Assembly (NCBI GenBank): GCA_003168255.1
Contig: PMSU01000022.1
Location: 1-64,000 of the forward strand
DNA from: Actinomycetota bacterium
GTDB taxonomy: Bacteria > Actinomycetota > Actinomycetes > Streptosporangiales > Streptosporangiaceae
Direction: 5' to 3'
Length of the DNA stretch: 64,000 nt
The translations under genes and the position numbers were made by a program. This document shows, one piece after another, positions 7,753 to 16,297 of the stretch (position 1 is the stretch's first letter; each line of letters starts with the position of its first letter). Below the pieces are notes generated by a model. The model was given only the letters and a program-made list of their open reading frames with translations. It had not been told where the DNA came from and ran no database searches.

Positions 7753-7905
7753 TCAGGAGACAATGAAGGTGCCGACCATGCCCGCACTGGCATGGTACTG
7801 ACAATGGAAAGCATAGCTGCCTGAGTGGTTGAAGGGCACAGTGAAGGACGTCTGGGTACCACCGGGATCACCGGTCACCGACGGAGAGTTCAGTGTCGCT
7901 TCCAT
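7753..7905 (-). pseudogene. C-terminal remnant of a cupredoxin (blue copper) protein
   Basis: A 50-residue frame from ATG 7905 to TGA 7753 ends with a textbook plastocyanin/azurin tail: GSYAFHCQYHASAGMVGTF supplies the Cys, His and Met copper ligands (C-x2-H-x5-M), preceded by a beta-strand pattern TQTSFTVPF. The N-terminal half of a cupredoxin, including the first His ligand and any signal peptide, is missing, so it cannot bind copper in the normal way. The frame starts inside the last codons of the upstream membrane-protein gene, and gggaggt just before the ATG would allow translation. The simplest reading is a deletion that removed the 5' part and joined the rest to the neighbour; a functional mini-protein is less likely. 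Confidence 0.7.
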
Positions 7906-8354
7906 CGCACCTCCCATAGCAGGCCGCAGGCGGCCAGCACCGCGGCGCCGGCCTCGGCCACGGCGGCAATGGACTTTTCCGTGAACCAGGCAGGCTCGTA
8001 CATGTTCGGCAGCGGCCCGAGAGCGCCGACGTTCACATAGCGATAGAGCATGATCGCGCCAAACGCACTGGCGGCAACGCCGAGTGCAAGCGCGAACGCG
8101 GCCCTGCGACCCGCGACCAGCACGATGAGCGCGGCGGCTGATGCCACCCCGGCCTCGATCCTGAAGAGATCGCCCTGGCTAATCGAGGCATGGATGGCGT
8201 CGTATGTCGATGCCAGGTCGGCGTGCACGTAGGCGTCCACAGCGAGCCCGGCCGCGACCAGGATCCGCAAGGCCAGTCTGCCCGCGTGTGATACCCGCTG
8301 AGTAGTCACCCGCCTGCCCGCCTGCGATACCTGCTCGGTACTCACCATCGGCAT
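7890..8354 (-). CDS. hypothetical four-helix membrane protein
   Basis: A 154-residue protein with four hydrophobic segments (starting near residues 28, 70, 88 and 132). A short cytoplasmic N-terminus contains a doubled motif, VSQAGRR and VSHAGRL. Similar membrane proteins often sit beside cupredoxin genes in actinomycetes, which fits the truncated copper protein overlapping its 3' end. No catalytic motif is visible and I do not recognise a named family. Its final codons read into the cupredoxin remnant, so its own C-terminus (WEVRWKRH) may be original or may mark the deletion joint. Confidence 0.65.
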   Translation of the reverse strand: MPMVSTEQVSQAGRRVTTQRVSHAGRLALRILVAAGLAVDAYVHADLASTYDAIHASISQGDLFRIEAGVASAAALIVLVAGRRAAFALALGVAASAFGAIMLYRYVNVGALGPLPNMYEPAWFTEKSIAAVAEAGAAVLAACGLLWEVRWKRH

Positions 8355-8457
8355 CCCATCTGCTCTGAAGGCCTACTTAGCTGCTAGGGATTCGCGGCAG
8401 AGCCCGGTCCGGTTCATGATCAAACGATCCTCGCTTGACCGGGTCCTCGACGAAGTA

Positions 8458-8500
8458 TCTTAGTGCCTATCAGATTCTTAGTATCCACCAGATTTTGGTG
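8458..8500. promoter_or_regulatory. direct repeats and dyad upstream of SDR-TetR operon
   Basis: Two 19-bp near-copies sharing TCTTAGT at the start and CAGATT at the end begin at 8458 and 8476 (18-bp period). The second runs into a perfect dyad, CACCA-GATTT-TGGTG (8486-8500). A TTGACC box lies shortly upstream. The dyad is a good candidate operator for the TetR regulator encoded at the end of the operon; this is inference from position. Confidence 0.5.
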
Positions 8501-8537
8501 CGGGAGTTCTCATGATCACAATCAACGGCACGGCCAG

Positions 8538-9494
8538 ATGAGCCCGGCCCGCGGCGGCCGGTGGACGGCAGCCGATGTCCCCAGCCAGTCGGGCCGGACC
8601 GCGGTGGTGACCGGTGCTAGCGGTGGCATCGGGCTGGAGACCGCCAAGGTGCTGGCCGGACGAGGGGCGACGGTCATCCTGGCGGGCCGGGATATAAACA
8701 AGGCAAACCGGGTAGCCGAACGGCTCCGAGCCGAAGTCGGCGCAGCGAGCGTGCGAGTCGTCCGGCTGGACCTCGCCAGTCTCGTCTCGGTCCGCGAGGC
8801 CGCCGACGAGATTCGCGCCGCCAGCCCGCGGCTGGACCTGCTGATCAACAACGCAGGCGTGATGACGCCGCCTTACCAGCGGACGCAGGACGGCTTTGAG
8901 CTGACCTTCGGCACCAACCACCTCGGCCACTTCGCCCTCACCGGGCTCGTGCTGGACCGGCTGCTGGCGATCCCCGGTTCGCGGATCGTGACGGTAAGCA
9001 GCATCGGCCACACCGGCGGCGTGATGCACTTCGACGACCTTCAGTTCGAGCGCGGATACAACGCCTCGCACGCCTACGGGCAGTCCAAGCTGGCGAACCT
9101 GCTGTTCACTTACCAGCTTCAGGCCCGCCTTGCAGCGGCTGGCGCTGACGCCATCGCGCTCGCCGCCCACCCTGGCATTGTCCGCACCGACCTGTGGCGG
9201 ACGAGTTCGATCACGGAGCGGGTGCTGATCAGCCCCCGCCTGCGGGTGCTCAACTTCTGGGCCGTGCATAGCCCGCAGCTCGGGGCCCTGCCGACGCTGC
9301 GGGCCGCTGTCGACCCTGCCGCCCGGGGCGGCGAGTATTACGGCCCCTCGAGCCGGCGCGAGTACACCGGCCCGCCAGCCCGGGTGGAGTCGCACCCACG
9401 CTCGCATGACGTGGCGTCCCAGCACCGGCTGTGGCAGGTCTCCGAGCAGCTGACCGGGGTGTCCTACAACATCCCCGCGCCGCCGGATGAGTGA
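8538..9494 (+). CDS. short-chain dehydrogenase/reductase (retinol dehydrogenase-like)
   Basis: A 318-residue classical SDR. The cofactor motif TGASGGIG is at about residues 22-29, the NNAG motif follows near 105, and the catalytic YxxxK is YGQSK with the upstream serine in VSSIGHTGG. The sequence resembles the retinol-dehydrogenase/WW-oxidoreductase-like subgroup (FELTFGTNHLGHFALT). NADP preference is suggested by the Arg after the second strand (AGRD). The substrate is unknown. I chose the ATG at 8538 because homology begins soon after; the frame is open to 8463. Its last eight bases overlap the TetR regulator gene, so the two form an operon. Confidence 0.88.
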   Translation: MSPARGGRWTAADVPSQSGRTAVVTGASGGIGLETAKVLAGRGATVILAGRDINKANRVAERLRAEVGAASVRVVRLDLASLVSVREAADEIRAASPRLDLLINNAGVMTPPYQRTQDGFELTFGTNHLGHFALTGLVLDRLLAIPGSRIVTVSSIGHTGGVMHFDDLQFERGYNASHAYGQSKLANLLFTYQLQARLAAAGADAIALAAHPGIVRTDLWRTSSITERVLISPRLRVLNFWAVHSPQLGALPTLRAAVDPAARGGEYYGPSSRREYTGPPARVESHPRSHDVASQHRLWQVSEQLTGVSYNIPAPPDE

Positions 9495-10164
9495 GCCTGC
9501 TGCCCGCACCCATACCCTGAAGGCCATGGCGGGACCAGGCAAGGGCGGCCGTTACCACCACGGTCACCTCAGGGCGGCGCTGATCGATACCGCCGTCGAG
9601 CTCATCGGGGAACGGGGGGTTCGCGGCTTCTCCCTCACCGAGGCGACCCGGCGCCTCGGTGTCGCCGTCAGTGCCCCCTACGCCCATTTCGCCGACCGCG
9701 ATGACCTCCTGGCGGCCGTCGCCGTGCGTGCCTATGAGCTCCTCTACACAGAACTCGTGCCGGAATCCGGCCAGGTCCAGCCGCCCGCCGATCGTCTAGC
9801 CGCCATGGCCAGGGCCTATGTGCGCTTCGCCGCCGCCAACCGGCCGCTTTTCGAGGTGCTGCATGAGGCCGGTCTCGACAAGGCCCGCCACCCGGAGATC
9901 GAGGCTGCCGAGCGGCCGCTCACCGACGCCTTCCTGACCTGCGTCCGCGCCCTATCCGATGGCGGCGACGCAGCGGCGCAGGACCTGGCCACAGCCATCG
10001 AGGCAACCGCCCATGGCCATGCCATGCTGCTTCTCGACGACGGTTCCCGCCAGCAGATCGAAGCCGTTGAGCTCGCCGCCGAGCGCACCGCGCGGGCGAC
10101 CATGGCCCTGGTCGCGAGCCGGCACCTGCTTGGCCGCCCGGCCGGGCGGCCCGGTCTGGCCTAG
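9487..10164 (+). CDS. TetR family transcriptional regulator
   Basis: A 225-residue TetR/AcrR-type regulator. The N-terminal helix-turn-helix (YHHGHLRAALIDTAVELIGE, then GFSLTEATRRLGVAVSAPYAHF) is the subtype usually followed by a WHG/TetR_C_13 ligand domain, which fits residues 95-205. The ATG at 9487 overlaps the SDR gene; an internal ATG at 9526 starts nearer the conserved part. It probably controls the SDR-tetR operon through the dyad at 8486-8500. Its 3' end overlaps that of the convergent secreted-protein gene by four bases. Confidence 0.88.
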   Translation: MSEPAARTHTLKAMAGPGKGGRYHHGHLRAALIDTAVELIGERGVRGFSLTEATRRLGVAVSAPYAHFADRDDLLAAVAVRAYELLYTELVPESGQVQPPADRLAAMARAYVRFAAANRPLFEVLHEAGLDKARHPEIEAAERPLTDAFLTCVRALSDGGDAAAQDLATAIEATAHGHAMLLLDDGSRQQIEAVELAAERTARATMALVASRHLLGRPAGRPGLA

Positions 10165-10595
10165 CTCAGAGTCAGGGTCAAAGTCGACTTCGAGCCTTTA
10201 ATGGAGAAGGTGAACTTGGTCCCGGCGGGGCCCTTGGAACATACGCCAGCTTTAGTCCCAGCTGCCAGCTTCCCAAGCTCCTTCTTCTTCGCTGAACCCA
10301 GCTTGAACGAGATGGTCTGCGACTTCTTCGTTTTGTTGCTGATGGTCCAGACCTCTTTTGCTGCCGTGCACTTTGTGTAGCTCTTCGGCGTGACTTTCAG
10401 GCTGGCGGGATGCCAGGCGGCTGGCGCGCCCTGGATGTTGACGTTGGGCAGCGTGGCCGTAGCAACGCGGGCCAAGCCCACGGTTCCTGATGACACCGGC
10501 GCCGCCGAGGCCGGCGTCATGAACCCAGCAACACTGGCCACGGTAAGGATGCCGACCGTCGATGCCCGGCCGAGCCGGGTTTTGATCGAAAGCAA
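10161..10595 (-). CDS. secreted hypothetical protein
   Basis: A small exported protein of about 144 residues. A Sec signal peptide (basic start, hydrophobic VGILTVASVAGFMT, then ASAAP cleavage motif) precedes a domain rich in Lys, Ser and Thr with alternating strands (KKSQTISFKLGS, TKFTFSIKGSKSTLTLTLS). It resembles a beta-sandwich exoprotein, but I do not recognise a family. The start is debatable: an ATG at 10610 is available, but aaggagg sits inside that reading frame five bases before an in-frame TTG at 10595, which I prefer. A perfect hairpin lies about 23-48 bp upstream in the leader. Confidence 0.7.
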   Translation of the reverse strand: MLSIKTRLGRASTVGILTVASVAGFMTPASAAPVSSGTVGLARVATATLPNVNIQGAPAAWHPASLKVTPKSYTKCTAAKEVWTISNKTKKSQTISFKLGSAKKKELGKLAAGTKAGVCSKGPAGTKFTFSIKGSKSTLTLTLS

Positions 10596-10617
10596 TTGTG
10601 CCTCCTTCATGGTGAGA

Positions 10618-10643
10618 CCGCCCTGCATCTTTCGGCAGGGCGG
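10618..10643 (-). promoter_or_regulatory. leader hairpin of secreted-protein gene
   Basis: CCGCCCTGC (10618-10626) and GCAGGGCGG (10635-10643) form a perfect 9-bp stem with an 8-base loop. It sits between promoter and start codon on the minus strand. It may stabilise the messenger, act as an attenuator, or be an operator. Confidence 0.5.
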
Positions 10644-10860
10644 TTGTCGCGCGCACCCCCCGGAACGCGGCCAATCGCCGGGTATGTCCACATTGTCAAA
10701 CGGGGTGCTCGTTAGCAAGCGACCCTCATCCCGGTGAACGTTCGTGTGGCCGCACGAGCCCGGGGTGCTGGCCCCCCGCCGGGGCGCGTCCAGCCCGGTC
10801 CGCGGGGACTAGTCGCAGCACAGGGTCTGTACTTACAGTGGTAACCGGAGGATCTGGCGA

Positions 10861-11175
10861 ATGGACCGAACGCGGTTGCTGGCCGGGATCACTGCGACCC
10901 GCGCCCAGCCCGATGACGTGCTGTACCTAGAGCGCCACGGCGAGGACTACAGCTGGTGCTTCCTTGAGCCCGACGCTGTACCGGCTGCCGTCGCGCGGCA
11001 GCCAGCCGGGCCCGCCCCGGACGCCTGGATGTTCTACTCCGGCCCGTGGCCCATCGACCGGGCGGCGGAGTTGCCCGGATTCGTCGACGAGCTGCTGGCC
11101 GAGATGGAGTCGATGTGCGGGGGCGCCGACCGCTGCCGGTGGCCACTTGACCAGCCCTACCCACGTGGGCACTAG
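10861..11175 (+). CDS. hypothetical protein
   Basis: A 104-residue soluble acidic protein of unknown family, starting at an ATG with ggagg about nine bases upstream. It is rich in Trp, Pro and acidic residues (WCFLEPDAVP, WMFYSGPWPIDR) and ends with MCGGADRCRWPLDQPYP, where two cysteines could form a disulfide or metal site. It is 15 bp upstream of the PD-(D/E)XK-like gene on the same strand and is probably co-transcribed with it. No function can be assigned. Confidence 0.6.
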   Translation: MDRTRLLAGITATRAQPDDVLYLERHGEDYSWCFLEPDAVPAAVARQPAGPAPDAWMFYSGPWPIDRAAELPGFVDELLAEMESMCGGADRCRWPLDQPYPRGH

Positions 11176-11190
11176 TCACCGGGACTCGTC

Positions 11191-12393
11191 ATGCCGTATC
11201 AGATAACCCCAGCCGATCGGACCTCGTTCCAGCGGTGCCGCCGACAGTGGGACTTCGGGGCACGGGCCCGGCGCAATCTCGAGCCGCTCGAGCAGCCTGC
11301 GCCTCCCGACCTTGACCTGGCCATCCGCGAGGCCCTGGACATCTACTACTTCCCCGGCATGTGGGACTGGCAGCGCCACATTACGCTCCCGCTGGTCCTT
11401 CAGGCGTTCCAGCGGGCCGTGACCAGGCAGCGCGAGCGATGTGGCGACGAGCCGGATGACGAGATCTGGCAGCAACTGCTTGCGGCAGGCAACGGCCTGC
11501 TCGGCCGCTACTTCGCGTGGGCTCCCACCGTAGACCGGTTTTCCCCCGTGCTGGTCGAGGGGGAGTACGACGTGACCATCCTCGAACCGGCTAGGCCCAC
11601 GCTCGGACTGGTCACGGCGGGTGGCGAGCCCATCCGGTTCCGCGGCCGGATCGACCTGCTGGCGGTGGACAGCAATGACGCCTACTGGATCGTCCGCCAC
11701 CGGCTGGTCGAAGGGGACTGGCCGGCGACCCAGACGCTGATCGATGACGAGGCGACCGTCGCCGCCTGCTGGGCCTGGGAGCAGTTCTATCTCGGCATGG
11801 CGATCGCGGGAACCATCTATAACGAGGTGCGTACCGACCTCTCAACCGAGGTGCCCGCCAGCATCCCAGCGCAGTCCCATCCGGGGCCGCGCCCGGGCAG
11901 CGAGCGGCGCGGCCCGGCGCTCCGGCGCTGGCTACCGAAAAGCCGGCATGATCACCCGCAGCCCGTCGTCCGCCAGCACGAGCCGAGCGGCGGCGGCCGG
12001 TCGATTCCGCAGCACCGGCGCATGTACGCGGTAGCCAGGGAGCCAAACCGCTTCGAGCGGATCGAGCAGCACGTTGAGCAGGAGTTCCGCCGGACCTGGG
12101 TGCGCCGCAGCCCGGCCGAGGTCACCGAGGCGGGGGGCAGGCTAGCCGCGGAGGCAGCGGAGATGGCAGGCCCCGGCGTTAGCACGGATCCGAGCCCGTC
12201 GCCCGCGATCTGCCCTGCCTGCGCCTACCTCGCCCCCTGCCAGGCCATGTCCGCCGGACGCAGCGAGGAGCCCCTGCTGCGGTCGGGTTACCGCGAGCGT
12301 CCCGAGGAGAAGCTGGTGGAGGGACGGCTGGGCGGCGGTGCATGGAGCACCGGGCGAGGCGCCGCCCCGCCCAAATTCCGCGACGGGCCTTGA
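11191..12393 (+). CDS. Cas4/RecB-like PD-(D/E)XK fold protein with altered active site
   Basis: A 400-residue protein with the layout of Cas4/AddB-type nucleases. The N-terminal SFQRCRRQWDFGARAR resembles the motif with the first cluster cysteine. A GRIDLL motif (about residues 151-156) follows, and a late CPACAYLAPCQ cluster (about 337-347) could complete an iron-sulfur site. The expected catalytic lysine segment, usually (D/E)xK after the GxxD strand, reads WIVRHRLV, so cleavage activity may be lost or the residue moved. A low-complexity, Arg/Pro-rich stretch interrupts residues 220-285. It stands alone: no cas genes or helicase are nearby, only a small upstream hypothetical gene. Family-level call moderate; role unknown. 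Confidence 0.6.
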   Translation: MPYQITPADRTSFQRCRRQWDFGARARRNLEPLEQPAPPDLDLAIREALDIYYFPGMWDWQRHITLPLVLQAFQRAVTRQRERCGDEPDDEIWQQLLAAGNGLLGRYFAWAPTVDRFSPVLVEGEYDVTILEPARPTLGLVTAGGEPIRFRGRIDLLAVDSNDAYWIVRHRLVEGDWPATQTLIDDEATVAACWAWEQFYLGMAIAGTIYNEVRTDLSTEVPASIPAQSHPGPRPGSERRGPALRRWLPKSRHDHPQPVVRQHEPSGGGRSIPQHRRMYAVAREPNRFERIEQHVEQEFRRTWVRRSPAEVTEAGGRLAAEAAEMAGPGVSTDPSPSPAICPACAYLAPCQAMSAGRSEEPLLRSGYRERPEEKLVEGRLGGGAWSTGRGAAPPKFRDGP

Positions 12394-12430
12394 CCAGCAG
12401 GCAGTCAGTCGGTCAGCGGTAGGCGACCCG

Positions 12431-12457
12431 GCATGCAGATAACGCTGCATGCAGATA
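12431..12457. repeat. 11-bp direct repeat with palindrome between convergent genes
   Basis: GCATGCAGATA occurs at 12431-12441 and 12447-12457, a 16-bp period. The second copy is part of a perfect 10-bp palindrome CTGCATGCAG (12445-12454). It lies between the nuclease-like gene and the 3' end of the carboxylase alpha gene. Confidence 0.6.
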
Positions 12458-12472
12458 CTGACCGGCCGGCGA

Positions 12473-14224
12473 TCAGTCCGTCAGCTGGCAGATGACGCCG
12501 CCCGCGGCCACGGTCTGGCCGATCTGCACGGCCAGGCCGGTTACCGTCCCGTCCTTGTGCGCGGTCAGCGGCTGCTCCATCTTCATCGCCTCAAGCACGA
12601 CGACCGTGTCCCCGGCCGCGACTTGCTGCCCTTCTTCAACCGCGATCTTGGCGATCGTGCCCTGCATCGGGCTGACCAGGTCATCGCCGCTCGCGGCGGA
12701 GACCTGACTCCGGCCACGGCGGCCTGCCGGGCGGGCACGATCCGCCCGCGCGGGCTGGCCGGTTCCGGCGGCGAGCCCGGCGGGCAGCACCACATCGAGC
12801 CGCTTGCCGCCAACCTCCACGGTGATCCGCTCGCGCTCGGCCGCCGCCTGCGCGCTGGCCACGTCCCCGGAGAACGCGGGGATGTTCCCGGTGAACTCGG
12901 TCTCGATCCACCGCGTGTGCACGGTGAACGGCTCGTCGGTGAACGCCGGGTCGGCCACCACGGCACGGTGGAACGGCAGCACGGTCGGCAGCCCGGCGAT
13001 CTCGAACTCCGCCAGCGCGCGCCGTGCCCTGGCCAGCGCCTCGCGGCGGTCCCGGCCGGTCACGATCAGCTTGGCGATCAGTGAGTCGAATACCTGCGGC
13101 ACGGTCATCCCCGCGCCGTACCCGGCATCCAGCCGGACGCCGGGTCCCGACGGCGGCCTGAATGTGGCGATCGTTCCAGGCGCGGGCAGGAAGTTCCGGC
13201 CCGGATCCTCGGCGTTGATCCGGAACTCGATCGAGTGGCCGCGAGATGGCGGATCGTCGTAGCCGAGCGGCTCCCCTTCGGCGATCCTGAACATCTCAAC
13301 GACCAGGTCGATGCCGCTGACCTCCTCGGTGACCGGGTGCTCGACCTGGAGCCTGGTGTTCACCTCGAGGAAAGAAACGGTGCCGTCCTGGCCGACCAGG
13401 AACTCGCAGGTCCCCGCGCCCACGTACCCGGCCCGGCGCAGTATCGCCTTGGAAGACTCGCGAAGCTGGCTCGTCTGCTCGTCGGTGAGGAATGGCGCTG
13501 GGGCCTCCTCGACGAGCTTCTGATGGCGGCGCTGTAGTGAGCAGTCGCGGGTCGAGACCACCACGACGTTTCCGTGCTGGTCGGCCAGGCACTGCGTCTC
13601 CACGTGCCGCGGCCGGTCCAGGTAGCGCTCGACGAAGCATTCGCCGCGGCCGAACGCGGCTACGGCCTCCCTGACCGCCGAGGCATATAGTTCCTCGATC
13701 TCCCCGGCCGATCGCGCCACCTTGAGGCCGCGACCGCCGCCGCCGTAGGCCGCCTTGATCGCGACCGGCAGCCCGTACTCGCGGGCGAACGCGACCACTT
13801 CCTCCGGACCAGAGACCGGACCGGGCGTGCCCGGTGCCAGCGGCGCGCCGCCGGCGGCGGCGATGGTGCGGGCGCTCACCTTGTCGCCCAGCGCCTCTAT
13901 GGCCGCTGGCGGCGGACCGATCCAGGTGAGCCCGGCGGCGATGACCGCGCGGGCGAAATCGGCGTTCTCGGCGAGGAACCCGTACCCAGGATGCACGGCG
14001 TCGGCACCAGACTCGGCGGCCGCCTTGAGAATCTTGTCGATGTCCAGGTAGCTCTCGGCGGCGCTCTGCCCGCCGAGGGCATACGCCTCATCCGCCATGG
14101 TGACGTGCAGCGCGTCGAGATCAGGCTCTGCATAGACGGCGACGCTGGCCAGCCCGGCGTCGCGGCACGCCCGCACGACCCGCACGGCGATCTCGGCGCG
14201 ATTCGCGATCAGGACCTTGCGCAA
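12473..14224 (-). CDS. accA: acyl-CoA carboxylase alpha chain (biotin carboxylase + BCCP)
   Basis: A 583-residue biotin-dependent carboxylase alpha subunit. The biotin carboxylase part (1-450) starts with [20 protein letters not shown], contains the ATP-grasp loop [13 protein letters not shown] and the catalytic [14 protein letters not shown] segment. A spacer leads to the C-terminal biotinyl domain with EAMKMEQPL, where the Lys near residue 546 is biotinylated. It carboxylates biotin for acetyl/propionyl-CoA carboxylase complexes together with beta chains such as those at 18166 and 30133. BirA for biotinylation is encoded at 26237. It is monocistronic in appearance; gaggagaggg precedes the ATG at 14224. 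Confidence 0.95.
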   Translation of the reverse strand: MRKVLIANRAEIAVRVVRACRDAGLASVAVYAEPDLDALHVTMADEAYALGGQSAAESYLDIDKILKAAAESGADAVHPGYGFLAENADFARAVIAAGLTWIGPPPAAIEALGDKVSARTIAAAGGAPLAPGTPGPVSGPEEVVAFAREYGLPVAIKAAYGGGGRGLKVARSAGEIEELYASAVREAVAAFGRGECFVERYLDRPRHVETQCLADQHGNVVVVSTRDCSLQRRHQKLVEEAPAPFLTDEQTSQLRESSKAILRRAGYVGAGTCEFLVGQDGTVSFLEVNTRLQVEHPVTEEVSGIDLVVEMFRIAEGEPLGYDDPPSRGHSIEFRINAEDPGRNFLPAPGTIATFRPPSGPGVRLDAGYGAGMTVPQVFDSLIAKLIVTGRDRREALARARRALAEFEIAGLPTVLPFHRAVVADPAFTDEPFTVHTRWIETEFTGNIPAFSGDVASAQAAAERERITVEVGGKRLDVVLPAGLAAGTGQPARADRARPAGRRGRSQVSAASGDDLVSPMQGTIAKIAVEEGQQVAAGDTVVVLEAMKMEQPLTAHKDGTVTGLAVQIGQTVAAGGVICQLTD

Positions 14225-14304
14225 GAAACCCTCTCCTCTCGGTTCTGAGGAGTCTAATGGTCGGCCCTAAGGGCGATTTGAGCGAATGGGGTTAGGGGAG
14301 AAGT

Positions 14305-14811
14305 TCAGGCGTGCGCAGCCTGCGTGCGACGGTCGCGGGCGACCAGGTCCAGGTCCTCTACCGCCGGATGGTGGCCCCCGGTGCAGCGCAATTCCGCGCC
14401 TACCAGCTCCCCGCAGTCGCGATGGCGCAGTTCCACTCCGGCCGGCCCGAGCCACCGGTCCCCCCATTGCATCAATGCGACGAGTGCCGGGAACAGCTCG
14501 GCGCCCTGCTGCGTCAGCCGGTACTGCATCCGGGTTCGCTGGCCCGGTTCCTGGTACGGCTCGCGCTCGATCAGGCCATGGTCGACAAGCTCGCGGAGCC
14601 TGGCCGCGGCGACCGGCTCGCTGATCCCCACCCGCTCGGCGAAGTCCGCGAACCGGGTGGTTCCGTAGAAGGCTTCGCGCAGCAGAAGCAGCGCAGAGCG
14701 GGTGCCCACCAGGTCCAGCGTCCGGCCAATAGGGCAGTTCGCCGCCGTCCAGCCGGTCCGCGGATCGAGTGGCCCGGTCAGTCTGATCGTGGACTCAGTC
14801 ACATGAATCAT
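14305..14811 (-). CDS. HxlR-type transcriptional regulator
   Basis: A 168-residue HxlR protein with CPIGRTLDLVGTRSALLLLRE at the start of the winged helix, FADFAERVGISEPVAAARLRE as recognition region and the RMQYRLTQQGAELFP wing. A conserved HRDCGE..C cluster follows near residue 135. It is divergent from the DHA2 exporter at 14858 and likely represses it through the dyad at 14830-14851. The ATG at 14811 abuts its own aggaggg; an in-frame GTG at 14802 gives better spacing and may be the real start. It is a relative of the regulator at 4113. Confidence 0.87.
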   Translation of the reverse strand: MIHVTESTIRLTGPLDPRTGWTAANCPIGRTLDLVGTRSALLLLREAFYGTTRFADFAERVGISEPVAAARLRELVDHGLIEREPYQEPGQRTRMQYRLTQQGAELFPALVALMQWGDRWLGPAGVELRHRDCGELVGAELRCTGGHHPAVEDLDLVARDRRTQAAHA

Positions 14812-14821
14812 CCCTCCTGGC

Positions 14822-14851
14822 TTGTGTCTACCTTAGCCAGAAAGCTACGGT
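14822..14851 (+). promoter_or_regulatory. promoter and operator dyad of the second HxlR/DHA2 divergon
   Basis: TTGTGT (14822-14827) and TACGGT (14846-14851) with an 18-bp spacer would start transcription at about 14858, exactly the exporter ATG, implying a leaderless message. An imperfect dyad, ACCTTAGC-CAGAAA-GCTACGGT (14830-14851, seven of eight arm positions), covers the spacer and -10 box. Repressor binding there would block the exporter. Confidence 0.6.
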
Positions 14852-14857
14852 GTGACT

Positions 14858-16294
14858 ATGGCCAGCCTAAGTCAGCAGACGGCGAGAAATCCCGGGCAAG
14901 GCCGGCGCCCGGGCAAGCAGGCGACGCCACCTCAGGTGCTGGCCATCGTGTGCGCGGGGGTGGTACTGGCCAGCCTTGACCTGTTCATCGTGAACGTGGC
15001 GTTGCCGGCCATCGCCCGCGACTTCCACGGCGCGAGCCTGAGCGAGCTGTCCTGGGTGCTCAACGGGTACGCGATCGTCTATGCGTCATTGCTCGTGCTC
15101 TTCGGGCGCTTCGCGGACAGGTACCGGCGCGACTACGGTTTCCTGGTCGGCGTAGCGATCTTCACGGTGGCTTCCGCCGCGTGCGCGGCCGCGACAAGCG
15201 TGGGCATGCTGGTGGCGTTCCGGCTTCTTCAGGCAGCCGGCGCGGCGCTGGTGACCCCGACGTCGCTCGGCCTCGTCCTCGCGTCCTACCCGGCCGAGCG
15301 CCGCAGCGGTGCGGTCCGCGCCTGGACGGCGACCGGCGGGCTCGCCGCCGCGCTGGGCCCGGTAGTCGGCGGGCTGCTCGTCACCGCCAGCTGGCGGTGG
15401 GTGTTCCTGGTCAACGTCCCGATCGGCCTCGCCGCGCTGGTAGTGGGATGGCGCATGCTCCCGCACATCCCCGGCCACCCGGCGCCCCGCCCGGACGCGC
15501 TCGGGGCGCTGCTGATCACGGCGGGGGTCGGGGCGTTCAGCTTCGGGCTGGTGGAGGGGGGCGGCTGGGGTTGGGGCTCGCTGGCCACCGTGGGGGTCTT
15601 GGCGGGCTCGCTCGTCCTACTCGGTCTCTTCGTCCTGCGCTGCGCCCGCCACCACAATCCGCTGATCGAGCTCGGCCTCTTCAGGACGCGCAGCTTCTCG
15701 GCTGCGTCGGCGGTCGCCTTCCTGTTTTCCACCTCCTTCGGAGCCATGCTGCTTTCGGTAGTCCTGTGGAGCCAGAATGTCTGGGGCTGGTCCGCGCTGC
15801 GGACGGGCCTGGCGATCGCGCCAGGCCCGCTCATGGTCCCGCTCTTTTCCTTCCTCGTCGCCGGGCGGCTCATTGCCCGCTTTGGCGCCGCCGCCGTGAT
15901 GTCGCTGGGCTCGGCTATCTTCGCCGCCGCAATGGCCTGGTGGGCGCTGGCCATACACCTTCGGCCCGACTATGTCGGCTCCCTGCTCGGCGGCATGCTG
16001 CTGGCCGGCATCGGGGTGGGACTGACCATGCCGACGTTCATGGCCACCGCGGCGGCGGCCCTGCCGCCACGCTCGTTCGCCACCGGGTCGGCGGTGGTCA
16101 ACATGATCCGGCAGATCGGCCTGGCCGTCGGCGTGGCAATGCTCGTCGCCGTGCTCGGCACGCCAAGCAGCCCGATCGCGAACCTGCATGCTTTCCAGCG
16201 CGCCTGGTGGGTCTGCGCAGGCATCGCCATCGCCGCAGTGATCCCGGCGCTTTGCCTCCTGGGCCGCAGGCACACGAGTCAGGCGTCCAGCTAG
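14858..16294 (+). CDS. DHA2 family MFS exporter
   Basis: A 478-residue transporter with 14 predicted helices. Helix 1 has VLASLDLFIVNVALPAIAR, the following loop has the motif-A-like FGRFADRYRRD, and helix 5 has the antiporter motif C (GPVVGGLLV). It is a drug/proton antiporter of unknown substrate, controlled by the divergent HxlR gene. The ATG at 14858 is preferred over a GTG six bases earlier, because the predicted promoter places the transcription start there. It ends four bases before the convergent CBM48 gene. Confidence 0.9.
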   Translation: MASLSQQTARNPGQGRRPGKQATPPQVLAIVCAGVVLASLDLFIVNVALPAIARDFHGASLSELSWVLNGYAIVYASLLVLFGRFADRYRRDYGFLVGVAIFTVASAACAAATSVGMLVAFRLLQAAGAALVTPTSLGLVLASYPAERRSGAVRAWTATGGLAAALGPVVGGLLVTASWRWVFLVNVPIGLAALVVGWRMLPHIPGHPAPRPDALGALLITAGVGAFSFGLVEGGGWGWGSLATVGVLAGSLVLLGLFVLRCARHHNPLIELGLFRTRSFSAASAVAFLFSTSFGAMLLSVVLWSQNVWGWSALRTGLAIAPGPLMVPLFSFLVAGRLIARFGAAAVMSLGSAIFAAAMAWWALAIHLRPDYVGSLLGGMLLAGIGVGLTMPTFMATAAAALPPRSFATGSAVVNMIRQIGLAVGVAMLVAVLGTPSSPIANLHAFQRAWWVCAGIAIAAVIPALCLLGRRHTSQASS

Positions 16295-16297
16295 CGG

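Noticed and set aside
7689..7871. N-terminal extension of the SigK-like factor
   Set aside because: The extension reads over the cupredoxin remnant in another frame and has no sigma homology.
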